From NCBI GenBank assembly GCA_000381565.1, contig KB906724.1:2048801-2112800 (forward strand): 64,000 bases of DNA, in the 5' to 3' direction. A model generated the notes under the pieces. It was not told the origin of the DNA, searched no databases, and was given only the letters and a program-made list of their open reading frames with translations. Shown here one piece after another: positions 17,107 to 26,394 of this stretch. Numbering within the stretch: position 1 is the stretch's first letter; every line of letters begins with the position of its first letter. The stretch is from Oxalobacteraceae bacterium AB_14 (GTDB taxonomy: Bacteria > Pseudomonadota > Gammaproteobacteria > Burkholderiales > Burkholderiaceae_D). The translations under genes and the position numbers were made by a program.

Positions 17107-18114
17107 ATGACGCCTGATCCCATCGCCCGTTTGCTGTCCGCCGTCGCCATGCTGTGTCTGCACATGGCGGCGTCCGCGGCGCCATGCGTGGAGCCGCCCG
17201 CCGATCCCGCCAACATCTACGACGCGCCGCACACCTACGACAAGCTGGCGCCCCGCTATCCGGCCATCCGCATCGCCAGCGCGGCGCTGCCGGTGGACGT
17301 ACGCCGCGTCGCCGGCCTGACGTATGCGCAGCTGGGCACGCGCTGCCTGAAGCTCGACCTGTACCTGCCGCTGGCCGCGCGCGCCGACGGCGCCATGCCG
17401 GTGGCGGTGCTGGTGCACGGCGGCGGCTGGCGTTCCGGCTACCGCGCCGAGTTCGCGCCGCTGGCGGTGCGGCTGGCGCAGCACGGCTATGCGGCGGCGG
17501 CGATCAGCTACCGCCTGTCGGGCGAGGCGCCGTATCCGGCCGCCATCCACGACGCCCGCGCCGCCGTGCGCTGGGTGCGCGCCCATGCCGGCCAGTACCA
17601 CCTGAATCCGCAGCGCATCGCGCTGGCGGGCGGTTCGGCCGGCGGCCAGATCGCCAGCCTGGCCGGCGTCACCGGCCATCTCGACCGCTTCGATCCGGCC
17701 GCCGCCGGCAGCGCGGTGTCGGGCGCGGTGCAGGCCATCGTCAACATCGACGGCTTGTCGGACTTCACCGCCGACGCGGCGCTGAAATACGAGGACGACC
17801 CGGCCAAGCAGCCATCGGCGGCCGGCGCCTGGTTCGGCGGCCGCTATGCCGAACAGGCCGCGCTGTGGGACGAGGCCTCGCCGATCCGCTACGTGCGGCC
17901 CGGCATGCCGCCGATCTTGTTCATCGCCAGCGCGCAGCCGCGCTTCTCCGTCGGCCGCGAGCAGATGGCGGCCCGCATGACGCAGGCCGGCGTGGCCAAC
18001 CGCACGCTGGTGCTGCCGGATACGCCCCATTCGTTCTGGCTGTTCGATCCCTGGCTGCAACCGACGGTGGACGCCATGGTGGCCTTCCTGGACCAGCAGA
18101 TGCCGCAGCGCTGA
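17107..18114 (+). CDS. Secreted alpha/beta hydrolase, hormone-sensitive-lipase-like esterase
   Basis: The 335-residue precursor has a signal peptide (LLSAVAMLCLHMAASAA) and an esterase domain with the oxyanion-hole motif VLVHGGGWRSGYRAEF, the nucleophile elbow LAGGSAGGQIAS (GGSAG in place of GDSAG), and a C-terminal His in PDTPHSFWLF. That is the HSL/BD-FAE-like class acting on carboxylic esters, perhaps on acetylated sugars or ferulate. Met at 17107 is preferred over 17089 because the signal peptide then has normal length; ribosome-site evidence is weak for both. It appears monocistronic. Confidence 0.85.
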   Translation: MTPDPIARLLSAVAMLCLHMAASAAPCVEPPADPANIYDAPHTYDKLAPRYPAIRIASAALPVDVRRVAGLTYAQLGTRCLKLDLYLPLAARADGAMPVAVLVHGGGWRSGYRAEFAPLAVRLAQHGYAAAAISYRLSGEAPYPAAIHDARAAVRWVRAHAGQYHLNPQRIALAGGSAGGQIASLAGVTGHLDRFDPAAAGSAVSGAVQAIVNIDGLSDFTADAALKYEDDPAKQPSAAGAWFGGRYAEQAALWDEASPIRYVRPGMPPILFIASAQPRFSVGREQMAARMTQAGVANRTLVLPDTPHSFWLFDPWLQPTVDAMVAFLDQQMPQR

Positions 18115-18256
18115 GGCGTGTTCCGAGAAGGGTGGTCCGGGGTAGTCCGGCCTCTCCATTTAGCCAGTGGCGCGGCCACGGTGCCCGGCCTAAGATGATC
18201 GCAGCGGCGCTCATTGCAGCGGGCGCCGTATTCAACCCATCCAAATGGAAGCCACC

Positions 18257-18943
18257 ATGACCAATCCCAAACTTGAAGTATTGACGCCGACCAACTGCCA
18301 GCTGATCTTCATCGACCAGCAGCCGCAAATGGCCTTCGGCGTGCAATCGATGGACCGCCAGGCGCTGAAGAACAACACCGTGGCGCTGGCCAAGGCCGCC
18401 AAGGTGTTCAATATTCCGACCACCATCACCACCGTCGAGACCGAAGCGTTCTCCGGCCACACCTATCCCGAGCTGCTGGACGTGTTCCCCGGCAAGCCCA
18501 TCCTGGAACGCTCGTCGATGAATTCCTGGGACGACCAGAAGGTGCGCGACGCGCTCAAGGCCAGCGGCAAGAAGAAGGTGGTCGTGTCGGGCCTGTGGAC
18601 CGAGGTGTGCAACAACAGCTTCGCGCTGTGCGCGATGGCCGAGGGCGACTACGAGATCTACATGGTGGCCGACGCCTCCGGCGGCACCTCGAAGGAAGCC
18701 CACGACTACGCGATGCAGCGCATGATCCAGGCCGGCGTGGTGCCGGTGACCTGGCAGCAGGTGCTGCTGGAATGGCAGCGCGACTGGGCCCACCGCGACA
18801 CCTACGACGCCGTGATGGCCATCGTGCGCGAACACTCGGGCGCCTACGGCATGGGCGTCGACTACGCCTACACCATGGTGCACAAGGCGCCGCAACGCAC
18901 CACCACCAGCCACCAGACGCTGGCCGCCGTGCCGGCCCGCTGA
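18257..18943 (+). CDS. Isochorismatase-fold cysteine hydrolase (YcaC-like)
   Basis: The 228-residue protein has the isochorismatase-like triad: Asp in QLIFIDQQPQMAFG, a central basic residue region after PILERSSMNSWDD, and the nucleophilic cysteine in VVSGLWTEVCNNSFALCAM. The GLWTEVC form matches the YcaC branch, whose physiological substrate is not established. Start at MTNPKLEV is preferred to a Met 12 bases upstream because the latter (MEAT) would add non-conserved residues. It is a single gene with a 140-bp leader. Confidence 0.88.
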   Translation: MTNPKLEVLTPTNCQLIFIDQQPQMAFGVQSMDRQALKNNTVALAKAAKVFNIPTTITTVETEAFSGHTYPELLDVFPGKPILERSSMNSWDDQKVRDALKASGKKKVVVSGLWTEVCNNSFALCAMAEGDYEIYMVADASGGTSKEAHDYAMQRMIQAGVVPVTWQQVLLEWQRDWAHRDTYDAVMAIVREHSGAYGMGVDYAYTMVHKAPQRTTTSHQTLAAVPAR

Positions 18944-19015
18944 CACCGAGGGGGCGCGCCGGCCCGGCGTCGCCCCGGGTGCGCCAGCGCGGCAAACTCG
19001 GGTACACTCGGCTGC

Positions 19016-20212
19016 ATGGCACACATTCATCTTTGCTGGGAACTGGGCGGCGGCCTGGGACACGCGGGCCGCCTGAAAATGCTGGCGCTGGCGCTGCGCG
19101 AACGCGGCCATCGCGTCAGCATGAGCCTGCGCGACCTGGTGCAAACCGATCGCGTGCTGGCCGACCTCGACGTGCCGGTGCTGCAGGCGCCGGTGTGGCT
19201 GCACCAGGCGATGGGCGTGCCGCCGGCGCAGGCCAGCCTGGCCGAGATCCTGTTCCTGTGCGGCTACCTCGATCCCGGCGCCTTGCGCGGCATGGTGCGT
19301 GGCTGGCGCGCGCTGTTCCAGCAGTTGCAGCCCGACCTGGTGGTGGCGGACTATGCGCCGACCGCGATCCTGGCCGCGCGCTGCGTGGGCATGCCGTCGG
19401 CGTCGGTGGGGATCGGTTTCTACAGCCCCCCCGCCGGCCGCGCCTTGCCGCCGCTGCGCGATTGGGAGGCGCTGCCGGCCGCGCGCCTGCACAACGCCGA
19501 GGCGCGGCTGCTGCAAACGGCCAACGCCATCCTGGCCGAACACCGGGCGCCGCCGTTGCGTTGGGGCGCGGACCTGCTGCTGGGCGACCAGCAGCTGCTG
19601 TGCACCTGGCCGGAGCTGGATCACTACGCGCGCCAGGACGCCGGCGCGCGCTGGCTGGGTCCCAGCTTCCTGCCGCAGACGGGCGAGGCGCCGCAGTGGC
19701 CGCCGGGCGAGGGGCCCAAGGTGTTTGCCTATCTGAAAAGCGCGCATCCGGACCATGAAGCCGTGTTGACGGCGCTGGTGGCCGAAGGCTGCCGGGTGCT
19801 GTGCTACTTGCCGGAAATCGCCGCCGGACGGCCGCCGCCGGTCAGCAGCCCCTTGCTGCGCTACGCGCGCGCGCCGGTGTCGTTGCAGGAGGCGTATCGC
19901 GAGGCCGCGCTATGCGTCTGCCATGGCGGCGAGGCGACGCTGGTGCAGGCGCTGCTGGCCGGCGTGCCGGTGCTGTTGCTGCCGATGCAGGCCGAGCAGT
20001 TCCTGATGTCGCGCCAGGTCGAGCGCCACGGCGCCGGTCTCAACGCCGCGCTGCTGGCGCGGCCGACCGACTGGCGCCGCCAGGTGCGCCGCCTGCTGGA
20101 CGAAGCGGGATGGCGTCAGGCGGCGCAGGCGTTCGCGCAGCGCTACCGCGGCTTCGACCAGCGGCAGATGGCGCTGCAACTGGTCGAGGCGCTGGAGGCG
20201 CAACTGGCCTAG
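19016..20212 (+). CDS. GT-B fold glycosyltransferase, UGT/MGT-like
   Basis: The 398-residue protein opens with the glycine-rich strand-loop LCWELGGGLGHAGRLKMLAL typical of GT1/GT28-like enzymes. Its C-terminal nucleotide-sugar-binding half carries the family pattern VCHGGEATLVQALLAGVPVL and LLPMQAEQFLMSRQVERHGAG, equivalent to the HGG...GP..P....Q UGT signature. It should transfer a sugar from a nucleotide donor to a small lipophilic acceptor; donor and acceptor are not readable. No biosynthetic partner genes are next to it. It ends convergently with the PEP-CTERM gene, whose stop overlaps by 4 bp. Confidence 0.88.
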   Translation: MAHIHLCWELGGGLGHAGRLKMLALALRERGHRVSMSLRDLVQTDRVLADLDVPVLQAPVWLHQAMGVPPAQASLAEILFLCGYLDPGALRGMVRGWRALFQQLQPDLVVADYAPTAILAARCVGMPSASVGIGFYSPPAGRALPPLRDWEALPAARLHNAEARLLQTANAILAEHRAPPLRWGADLLLGDQQLLCTWPELDHYARQDAGARWLGPSFLPQTGEAPQWPPGEGPKVFAYLKSAHPDHEAVLTALVAEGCRVLCYLPEIAAGRPPPVSSPLLRYARAPVSLQEAYREAALCVCHGGEATLVQALLAGVPVLLLPMQAEQFLMSRQVERHGAGLNAALLARPTDWRRQVRRLLDEAGWRQAAQAFAQRYRGFDQRQMALQLVEALEAQLA

Positions 20213-21257
20213 CGGCCGGCCGTTTCGGCCGGCCGCCGGCGCCGTCCCAGCCAGGCGAGGATGCCGATGCCGCCTAACATCATCCCATACTGGTTCGGTT
20301 CGGGCACCGGGTCCAGCGAAACATACCCCTGGTAGTTCTGGCCGTAGTGGTTGACCAGGTAGTCGGTGCCTGCCAGGTCGACATGGAAGGGATCGCCGCT
20401 GCTGGCCTGCGAGCCGCCTGGATTGCCGCTCAACCAGTGCTCCGGTATCTCCACCACGTCGCCGGGTTGATATTGCGAGCACAGGTTGCCGTAGCCGCCA
20501 TAGCCGCCATAGCCGTCCTTGCACGGCCCTTCCATATACCAGCCGTCCGGCACCACGAAGGTCTGGGCCGGCACCAGCTGCGGCGGGCCGGCCGGCGCGT
20601 CGCCGTTGGCATAGGTGCTGAGGGTGTAGCTGAGCTCGATGGTCTGGCCGGCGTTGATCACGCCCAGGTCGATGTCGTGCGATCCGCCCAGTACGTTGTA
20701 CATCATGCCGCCGCCGGCATACAGCGTGCCGTCGCCGCTACTGGTGTAGGCGGTGCCGCTGGCGTCGGTCTTGAGCGCGGCGCCGCTGCCCCAGATGGAA
20801 TTGCCGTCGCGCTTGATATCGAAGTTCAGTCCCGCTTCGACGTAGTTGCCGCCGGTGAGCGGGCTGTTGACGGTGTTTTGCAGGATGCCCGGCGTGATGC
20901 TGAAATGGAAGGTGCCGGTCTGCGCGGTCGGCCCGGTGTTGGTGAACGATTCAATGATGTTAAAGCTGCTTGCACCTGATAGGTCCCGGTGCCGGAAGCG
21001 CGGCTGCCGAAGTTGCCGGAGGTGCTGCCGTAGCTGTGCAGGCCGGTGCTGCTGGTCGCCGAGCTGCTGAAGTCGAGCACATCCACATAGCTCAGGGATG
21101 GGTAGCTGGAGGTTAGCGTGCTGGACGGTCCGCCGTCCATCGAGTAGGTGGTTGTCGCGGTCATGGAACTGACCTGGGCCAGGGCCGCCGGGCTCAGAAG
21201 CGCAAGGGCCGCGCCTATGGCCAGAGGGGTGTATTGCGAGACTGCGTGTGTCCGCAT
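20209..21257 (-). pseudogene. PEP-CTERM sorted secreted protein, frameshifted
   Basis: The N-terminal frame (from 21257) gives a signal peptide (LAIGAALALLSPAALAQVSS) and Ser/Thr/Tyr-rich mature sequence up to TGTYQVQ. The remainder is in another frame, beginning SFNIIESFTNTGPTAQTGTF, and runs to the sorting tail VPEPNQYGMMLGGIGILAWL followed by GRRRR. The two frames join near 20965-20980, where one base appears missing after GTGCAAGC. If real, the protein loses its PEP-CTERM tail and would not be processed by exosortase. A Gly/Tyr-rich repeat (YGGYGGYG) and four cysteines lie in the C-terminal half. A sequencing error is an alternative explanation. Confidence 0.8.
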
Positions 21258-21586
21258 GGATGCCTCCGTTTAATCGTGGATGGGGTGCCGTCGACCAAAA
21301 CCGCGCGCCCGTCAGCCGGGTAACGTGGCTTGTCATTATTTTATCAATTCACGGTGATAATTGGTGAGTATTTATGGCAACTTGCCGCGTCTGTGGCTTT
21401 TGCGTGCGGCCCCGGCTTGTCATGCTGCGCCGCCGCAACCGGGGCTGCGGGGCGCTCGCACCCAGGCGCAGGGGCCACCGGTGTTGCGCTGCAGCGCGGA
21501 TACTTCTTTACAAGTCGGCGCTGCGCGCCATGCGGTTATACAATGGCGCTTGGTGCCCATCCATGCATACACCGCCGGAGGCCGCA
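21258..21586. other. Divergent intergenic region with an AT-rich imperfect palindrome
   Basis: About 330 bp separates the leftward PEP-CTERM gene from the rightward 80-residue gene. No coding frame in it is convincing. An AT-rich core near 21341-21360 contains TTATCA-N8-TGATAA, a possible regulator site roughly 85 bp upstream of the PEP-CTERM start. The right half is GC-rich and featureless apart from a GGAGG ribosome site for the next gene. Confidence 0.5.
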
Positions 21587-21829
21587 ATGTCCACCACCCA
21601 TACTTTCCGTCCCGACTATGTCGGCGCCGAAGTCGTCGAAGCCGGCATTGAAGTTGCTGATCGTAAAGGTCCGGACAGTGCGACCGCCTATCTCAGCCAG
21701 CGCGGCGTGGCCGACACGGTGATCCAGCGCGTGGTTGCCGAGCCGGAACATCGCCGCAATCCCGGCCGTCTGCGCAGCCGCGACGAGCGCCTGCTGGAAC
21801 AGGCGTCACGCTTCAAATTCAAGCTCTGA
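21587..21829 (+). CDS. Small conserved-looking protein, 80 residues
   Basis: A GGAGG site five bases before ATG at 21587 decides this start; extensions further upstream read into non-coding sequence. The protein begins MSTTHTFRPDYVGAEVVEAG and is charged and helical, with a basic C-terminus ending FKFKL. No signal peptide, helix-turn-helix or metal motif is seen, and I do not recognise a family. Confidence 0.65.
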   Translation: MSTTHTFRPDYVGAEVVEAGIEVADRKGPDSATAYLSQRGVADTVIQRVVAEPEHRRNPGRLRSRDERLLEQASRFKFKL

Positions 21830-22000
21830 AGGGGCGGTCGGGCTTAGGCGGATGCCGACCGCCGTAGGACAGGGACCACATCGCCCTATGTTCCCAGCCT
21901 ACATATGGCCCGTCCGTGCTCCTATAATCGACCGCATATGGCGCGGATATAGTGTTGTTCATCAGGTCGCAACGATAAACAACCCCCCAAGAGGCTCGCC

Positions 22001-22747
22001 ATGTACCATGCTACTCATCCTTCCGTATCGCATCGAGCAGTGCGCTCCACGCAGGCAGCAGCATCCGCACCGGTCGTCAGCCTGACCGGCGCCCAGCAGA
22101 ACGATTTGCTGCGCGCCTTGTCGCGTGAAGAATTGATCAGTTTGTTCGAACACCTGGAACTGGTGCCGCTGGAAGCGGGCAAACACCTGTTCGACTTCGG
22201 CGACAAGATGGAATACGCCTACTTCCCCACCAACGCCATCGTCTCGCTGCAATTCGTGACGGAAGACGGCGGCGCCTCCGAGATCGGCGTGGTCGGCCGC
22301 GACGGCGTGGTCGGCGTGTCGATGTATGACAGCGAGCGCGCCAACTGCTCGGCCGTGGTGCAGAGCGCCGGCTACGGCTACCGCATCCGCGCCTCGGTGT
22401 TGCGCTCGGCCTTCTTCGACGGCGGCGCACTGGCCCAGCAGCTGATGCGCCACACCAGCGCGCTGTTCGCACAGCTGGCGCAGACGGTGGCCGGCGCCCG
22501 CCACGGCAGCATCGAGCAGCGCTTGTGCCGCTGGCTGCTGGAACGGCTGGACCGCTCGCTGTCGAATGAATTGAAGGTCACCCAGGAAGCGATCGCCAAT
22601 CTGCTGGGCGTGCGGCGCGAAAGCATCACCTGCTGCGCCGGCAAGCTGCAGGAAAAAGGCATGATCGAATGCCGCCGCGGCACCGTGGTCGTGCTCGACC
22701 GCGACGCCATGGAACGCCATGCCGGCGGCTGCTACATCCCCGCCTAA
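22001..22747 (+). CDS. Crp/Fnr-family transcriptional regulator
   Basis: The 248-residue protein has a cNMP-binding-like beta-barrel (LVPLEAGKHLFDFGDKMEYA, then FPTNAIVSLQFVTEDGGASE and GRDGVVGVSMY) and a C-terminal winged helix (VTQEAIANLLGVRRESITCC, then LQEKGMIECRRG). The N-terminal FNR-type cysteine cluster is absent, so it is unlikely to hold an iron-sulfur cluster. The phosphate-binding Arg pattern of CRP is not obvious either, which leaves its signal unknown. AAGAGG before ATG is an acceptable ribosome site. It overlaps the tail of a doubtful small minus-strand gene. Confidence 0.92.
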   Translation: MYHATHPSVSHRAVRSTQAAASAPVVSLTGAQQNDLLRALSREELISLFEHLELVPLEAGKHLFDFGDKMEYAYFPTNAIVSLQFVTEDGGASEIGVVGRDGVVGVSMYDSERANCSAVVQSAGYGYRIRASVLRSAFFDGGALAQQLMRHTSALFAQLAQTVAGARHGSIEQRLCRWLLERLDRSLSNELKVTQEAIANLLGVRRESITCCAGKLQEKGMIECRRGTVVVLDRDAMERHAGGCYIPA

Positions 22748-22941
22748 TGCCTGTACCTGGGCGCATGCTGGAGCTGATCCAGCTTGCGTTGCACCAGCCT
22801 GTACCAGGCGCTCGCCCATCTGGTCGCCCTGATCGATTCCTCCACCGTTGCCGCCGCCATGCAGCGCTGCACCGCCCGCATCTGACGGTGCAGGGCATAG
22901 GCGGCGGGCGGCGGCTTGCTGCGTGTGGGCGAGGTTTCCAT
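22744..22941 (-). CDS. Possible small orphan protein, 65 residues
   Basis: This frame faces the Crp/Fnr gene and its last codons overlap that gene's stop. The product METSPTRSKPPPAAYALHRQ and onwards is not the low-complexity kind seen in shadow frames: it has a plausible helical core (VEESIRATRWASAWYRLVQR). The ribosome site is weak and no family is recognised. It could equally be a remnant or chance frame. Confidence 0.3.
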   Translation of the reverse strand: METSPTRSKPPPAAYALHRQMRAVQRCMAAATVEESIRATRWASAWYRLVQRKLDQLQHAPRYRH

Positions 22942-23051
22942 GCCTGTATTCTGGCGTCGTTTCAACGCCGCCGCTGTGCGTTGGCACACCGAGTAGCCAC
23001 CTCGACCCATGACGCCCCTGACCACATGCTGCTTGCCTCGGTGGGTGGCAT

Positions 23052-23253
23052 CTTCGATCAATGAAGCGTCGCGCAAGATCGCCGACATCATTTCGGTCAT
23101 CGACGGCATCGCCTTCCAGACCAACATCCTGGCCTTGAACGCGGCGGTGGAAGCGGCGCGCCGGCGAGCAGGGCCGCGCCCCAGCCGGCGGCCGCGCCGA
23201 CGAAGCTGAAAGCCAGCGCTGCCGCCAGCAAGGATGAGTGGGAAGAATTCTGA
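23052..23253 (+). pseudogene. Methyl-accepting chemotaxis protein remnant
   Basis: The segment encodes the receptor hairpin tip ([20 protein letters not shown], then [15 protein letters not shown]). It is then frameshifted by a 2-base loss in the GCGCGC run, jumps over about 150 residues, and resumes at the extreme C-terminus ([16 protein letters not shown] and stop). WEEF is the CheR-docking tail. Everything before the tip, including sensor and HAMP, is gone. The internal deletion and frameshift leave it non-functional. Confidence 0.85.
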
Positions 23254-23312
23254 CCGGCGCTGCGGTCGATTGATCCACGCTACAATCCAGACTCACTTAT
23301 TGGAGGGTAGCG

Positions 23313-24335
23313 ATGGATCATAACCGTCTCGGAAAATCCGGCTTGCGCGTGCCGGAACTCAGTTTTGGCACCGGCACTTTTGGCGGCGGCAACGACTTCT
23401 TCAAAGCCTGGGGCAGCACGGACGCAGGCGGCGCCTCCCGCCTGATCGATGTCTGCCTCGAACACGGCGTATCGATGTTCGATTCGGCCGACGTCTATTC
23501 GGACGGGCTGGCGGAACAGATCCTCGGCCAGGCCATCAAGGGCAAGCGCAACCGCTTGCTGATCTCCACCAAAGTCACTTTCCCGTCCGGCCCCGGCGCC
23601 AACGATTTCGGCTCGTCGCGCCAGCATCTGATCGAAGCGGTCGACCAGTGCCTGCAACGGCTGCAGGTCGAGCATATCGACCTGCTGCAACTGCACGGCC
23701 AGGACAACAACACCCCGGTTGAGGAAACCCTGTCTACGCTGGACCAGCTGGTCCGCTCGGGCAAGGTGCGTTATGTCGGCGGCTCCAACTTCTCCGGCTG
23801 GCACCTGATGAAATCACTGGCGGTGTCGGAGCGCTACGGCTATCCGCGCCACGTCGCGCACCAGGTCTACTACTCGTTGCTGAACCGCGACTACGAATGG
23901 GAGTTGATGCCGCTGGCGGAAGACCAGGGCGTCGGCGCGATGGTCTGGAGCCCGCTGGGCTGGGGCAAGCTGACCGGAAAAATTCGCCGTGGACAGCCGG
24001 CCAAGCCGGGCACGCGCGCGCACGACATCGCCGGCACCGGGCCAAGCTTCGAGGAGGAGCGCCTGTTCCGCATCGTCGACGCGCTCGATGTCGTGGCCGA
24101 GCAAACCGGCAAGACCATCCCGCAAGTGGCGCTGAACTGGCTGCTGGGGAAGCAGACCATCTCCAGCGTGATCATCGGCGCACGCGACGAGCAGCAGCTG
24201 ATCGACAACATCGGCGCCACCGGCTGGCGCCTGAGCGCGCAACAGAACGCGCTGCTGGAGCAGGCCAGCGACGTGTCGCCAGCCTATCCGGTGTGGCACC
24301 AGCGCGGGTTCCCGATGCTGGCTAGAAGTTCCTGA
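23313..24335 (+). CDS. Aldo/keto reductase, NADPH-dependent
   Basis: The 340-residue protein has the AKR catalytic tetrad: Asp and Tyr in MFDSADVYSDGLAE, Lys in LLISTKVTFPSG, and His in IDLLQLHGQDNN. The C-terminal cofactor segment is ISSVIIGARDEQQLIDN. These features fit the AKR11/12-like soluble reductases of carbonyl compounds; the natural substrate is unknown. GGAGGG 6 bases before ATG gives a strong start. Its 3' end overlaps the end of the convergent TonB-receptor gene by 14 bp. Confidence 0.93.
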   Translation: MDHNRLGKSGLRVPELSFGTGTFGGGNDFFKAWGSTDAGGASRLIDVCLEHGVSMFDSADVYSDGLAEQILGQAIKGKRNRLLISTKVTFPSGPGANDFGSSRQHLIEAVDQCLQRLQVEHIDLLQLHGQDNNTPVEETLSTLDQLVRSGKVRYVGGSNFSGWHLMKSLAVSERYGYPRHVAHQVYYSLLNRDYEWELMPLAEDQGVGAMVWSPLGWGKLTGKIRRGQPAKPGTRAHDIAGTGPSFEEERLFRIVDALDVVAEQTGKTIPQVALNWLLGKQTISSVIIGARDEQQLIDNIGATGWRLSAQQNALLEQASDVSPAYPVWHQRGFPMLARSS

Positions 24336-26394
24336 CCAGCGTCGCCCGCAAAGAGCGCGCTTCGATGGGATGGAAGTGGATGTCGTTGACCGGCGCCGCT
24401 TCGCCCTTCAGCTGCGACGGGTAGTAGTAGTCGATGGCGGAGTCGCGGCGGTTGGCCAGGTTGAAGGCTTCCAGTTCCAGCGCCAGGCCCTTGCGGAGCT
24501 TCCAGCCGAAGCGGCCGTTCAAGGTCAGGCTGGGCCTCGAGCGCACGCTGTTGTCCTCGATCAGCGGGCGCGGGCCGAAGTAGCGCAGCTTCAGCGAGGC
24601 CGAATAAGGGCCGCCGCCGTCCACGGTCAGCGCCAGCTGGCCGGTGCCTTCGATGGCGCCGGGGATGTAGGCGCCTTCCGGATGTTCATCGCGCGAGCGG
24701 GCGCGCGCGTAGGCCAGGTCCAGGTCCACCGAAAGCCATTTCAGCGGCTTGTAGTAGTTCGAGACTTCCACGCCGTAGCGGCGGCTGGGCCGGCCCGCCT
24801 CGGTGCCGCCGGCGTCGCCGACGAAGCTCAGCTCCGAATCGAAATCCAGCCGGTACGCCGACAGCGACGATTGCAAGCCGGGCAGCCAGCTGCTGCGCGC
24901 GCCCAGCTCCATGCCGCGCGAACGCACCAGCGGTGTGACCTTGTCGGCCGCCGCGCCGGTCCTGGGATCGACGCCGATGGTGGTGCCGCGCGCGTCGTTG
25001 CTGTGGAAGCCGTTGCCGATGTTGGCGTACAGTTCGGCCGTCCGCCACGGGCCGTAGATCAGGCTCAGGCTCGGACTGAGCAGATGGTCGCCGGCCTTGC
25101 CGGAGTTGGCCGCCAGGTCGCTGCGGACGTCGAAGCGGTAGCTGTCGATGCGCGCGCCGGCCACGGTGCGCAAGGCGCCGTTCCAGCGCGTGCTGTTCTC
25201 GAGGTACAGGCCGGCGCTGGATTCGACGATGTGATCGCGCCGCACGACGGCGAGCGGCCGGCGCGCCTGCGTGTTCAGCAAACCGTTAAAGATATTATCG
25301 TTTTGCAGCTCGATGCCGATGGTGGTGGCGCTGTTGCCGCCAGCCGTGTGCTGGTGCCAACTGTGGCTCGCGTTGACGCCGCTGGTGACGCGCTTGTCCG
25401 GCTGCGCGAACTGGTCGCCGTGCAGCGGGTCGTCCATGAAGTAGCGGAAGTTGGAGTACAGGTCCAGCTGGTTGGCGATCATGTAGGCATTGACCCTCGA
25501 GGCGCTGTCCTCGCCGGTGCGGCGCCAGCCGCCGGAGAGGCTGTAGCGGTGCGACCTGCCGCCGTCGGTCGGATCGATGGCGTCGTCGCGGGCGAGCTGG
25601 CCGTCCCGCACGGCGCGCAGCGGTATCTGGTCGGTCGCGTTCCAGTCGGCGCGGTAGGCCATCAGGCTGACGCTGTAGCCGTTGTTGGCGTAGCCCTCGC
25701 TGTAGCGCAGCACCGCGTTCAGCTTCTGGTAGTCGTCCGGATGCGTGTAGGGGCCGTCGTTGTGCAGCACTTCGAGCGCGTACAGCAGGCTGCCCTGGCC
25801 GGCGTCCAGCGAGTCGGCCAGCAGCGCGCGGCCGTAGCCGTTCTGGCCGGCCGATACGCTGGCCACGCCCTGCAGCAGGCGGTTGGCGTACACCACTGAC
25901 GCCGTGCCGGCCGAGGCGAAATCGCCTTCGCCGGCGGAGTAGGGGCCTTTTTTGTAGTCGAGCCGCACCGCCAGTTCCGGGATCAGGAAGTTCAAGTCGG
26001 TCCAGCCTTGGCCGTGCGCGTGGCTGCGCTGGTTGACGGGCATGTCGTCGACGCTGGTGCGCAGGTCGGTGCCGTGATCGAGGTTGAAACCGCGCAGGTA
26101 GAACTGGTTGGCCTTGCCCTCGCCGCTGTGCTGGCTGACGATCAGGCCGGGCGCCGCTTCGAGCAGCTCGCCGGGACGGTAGACGGTGCGCGCGGCCAGT
26201 TCCTGCTGCGAGATGCTGCCGGCGCTGGCGGCATCGGCCACGCCCAGCTGATTGCCGCGCGAACCTTCGACCAGCACCCGTTGCAGGATCTGGTCGTCCG
26301 CCTGCGCCGAGCCTAGCGCAAACAGCAGCAGGTACTTAATGGGTGATTTGATCGATGCTGCCTTGATCGAAGATGAGAGTCTGGACGGGGCCAT
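24322..26394 (-). CDS. TonB-dependent outer-membrane receptor
   Basis: The 690-residue protein has a plug domain (LEAAPGLIVSQHSGEGKANQ, then FYLRGFNLDHGTDLRTSVDD) and a beta-barrel ending in the aromatic C-terminus TLVRNF. The N-terminal hydrophobic stretch IKYLLLFALGSAQA is the likely signal peptide core; the only upstream ATG (26394) adds a rather long hydrophilic leader and overlaps the previous gene by 59 bp, so a non-ATG start closer to the core is possible. It should import a ligand too large for porins; the ligand is unknown. It is the last gene of the M1 peptidase / DUF6702-like / receptor operon. Confidence 0.9.
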   Translation of the reverse strand: MAPSRLSSSIKAASIKSPIKYLLLFALGSAQADDQILQRVLVEGSRGNQLGVADAASAGSISQQELAARTVYRPGELLEAAPGLIVSQHSGEGKANQFYLRGFNLDHGTDLRTSVDDMPVNQRSHAHGQGWTDLNFLIPELAVRLDYKKGPYSAGEGDFASAGTASVVYANRLLQGVASVSAGQNGYGRALLADSLDAGQGSLLYALEVLHNDGPYTHPDDYQKLNAVLRYSEGYANNGYSVSLMAYRADWNATDQIPLRAVRDGQLARDDAIDPTDGGRSHRYSLSGGWRRTGEDSASRVNAYMIANQLDLYSNFRYFMDDPLHGDQFAQPDKRVTSGVNASHSWHQHTAGGNSATTIGIELQNDNIFNGLLNTQARRPLAVVRRDHIVESSAGLYLENSTRWNGALRTVAGARIDSYRFDVRSDLAANSGKAGDHLLSPSLSLIYGPWRTAELYANIGNGFHSNDARGTTIGVDPRTGAAADKVTPLVRSRGMELGARSSWLPGLQSSLSAYRLDFDSELSFVGDAGGTEAGRPSRRYGVEVSNYYKPLKWLSVDLDLAYARARSRDEHPEGAYIPGAIEGTGQLALTVDGGGPYSASLKLRYFGPRPLIEDNSVRSRPSLTLNGRFGWKLRKGLALELEAFNLANRRDSAIDYYYPSQLKGEAAPVNDIHFHPIEARSLRATLVRNF

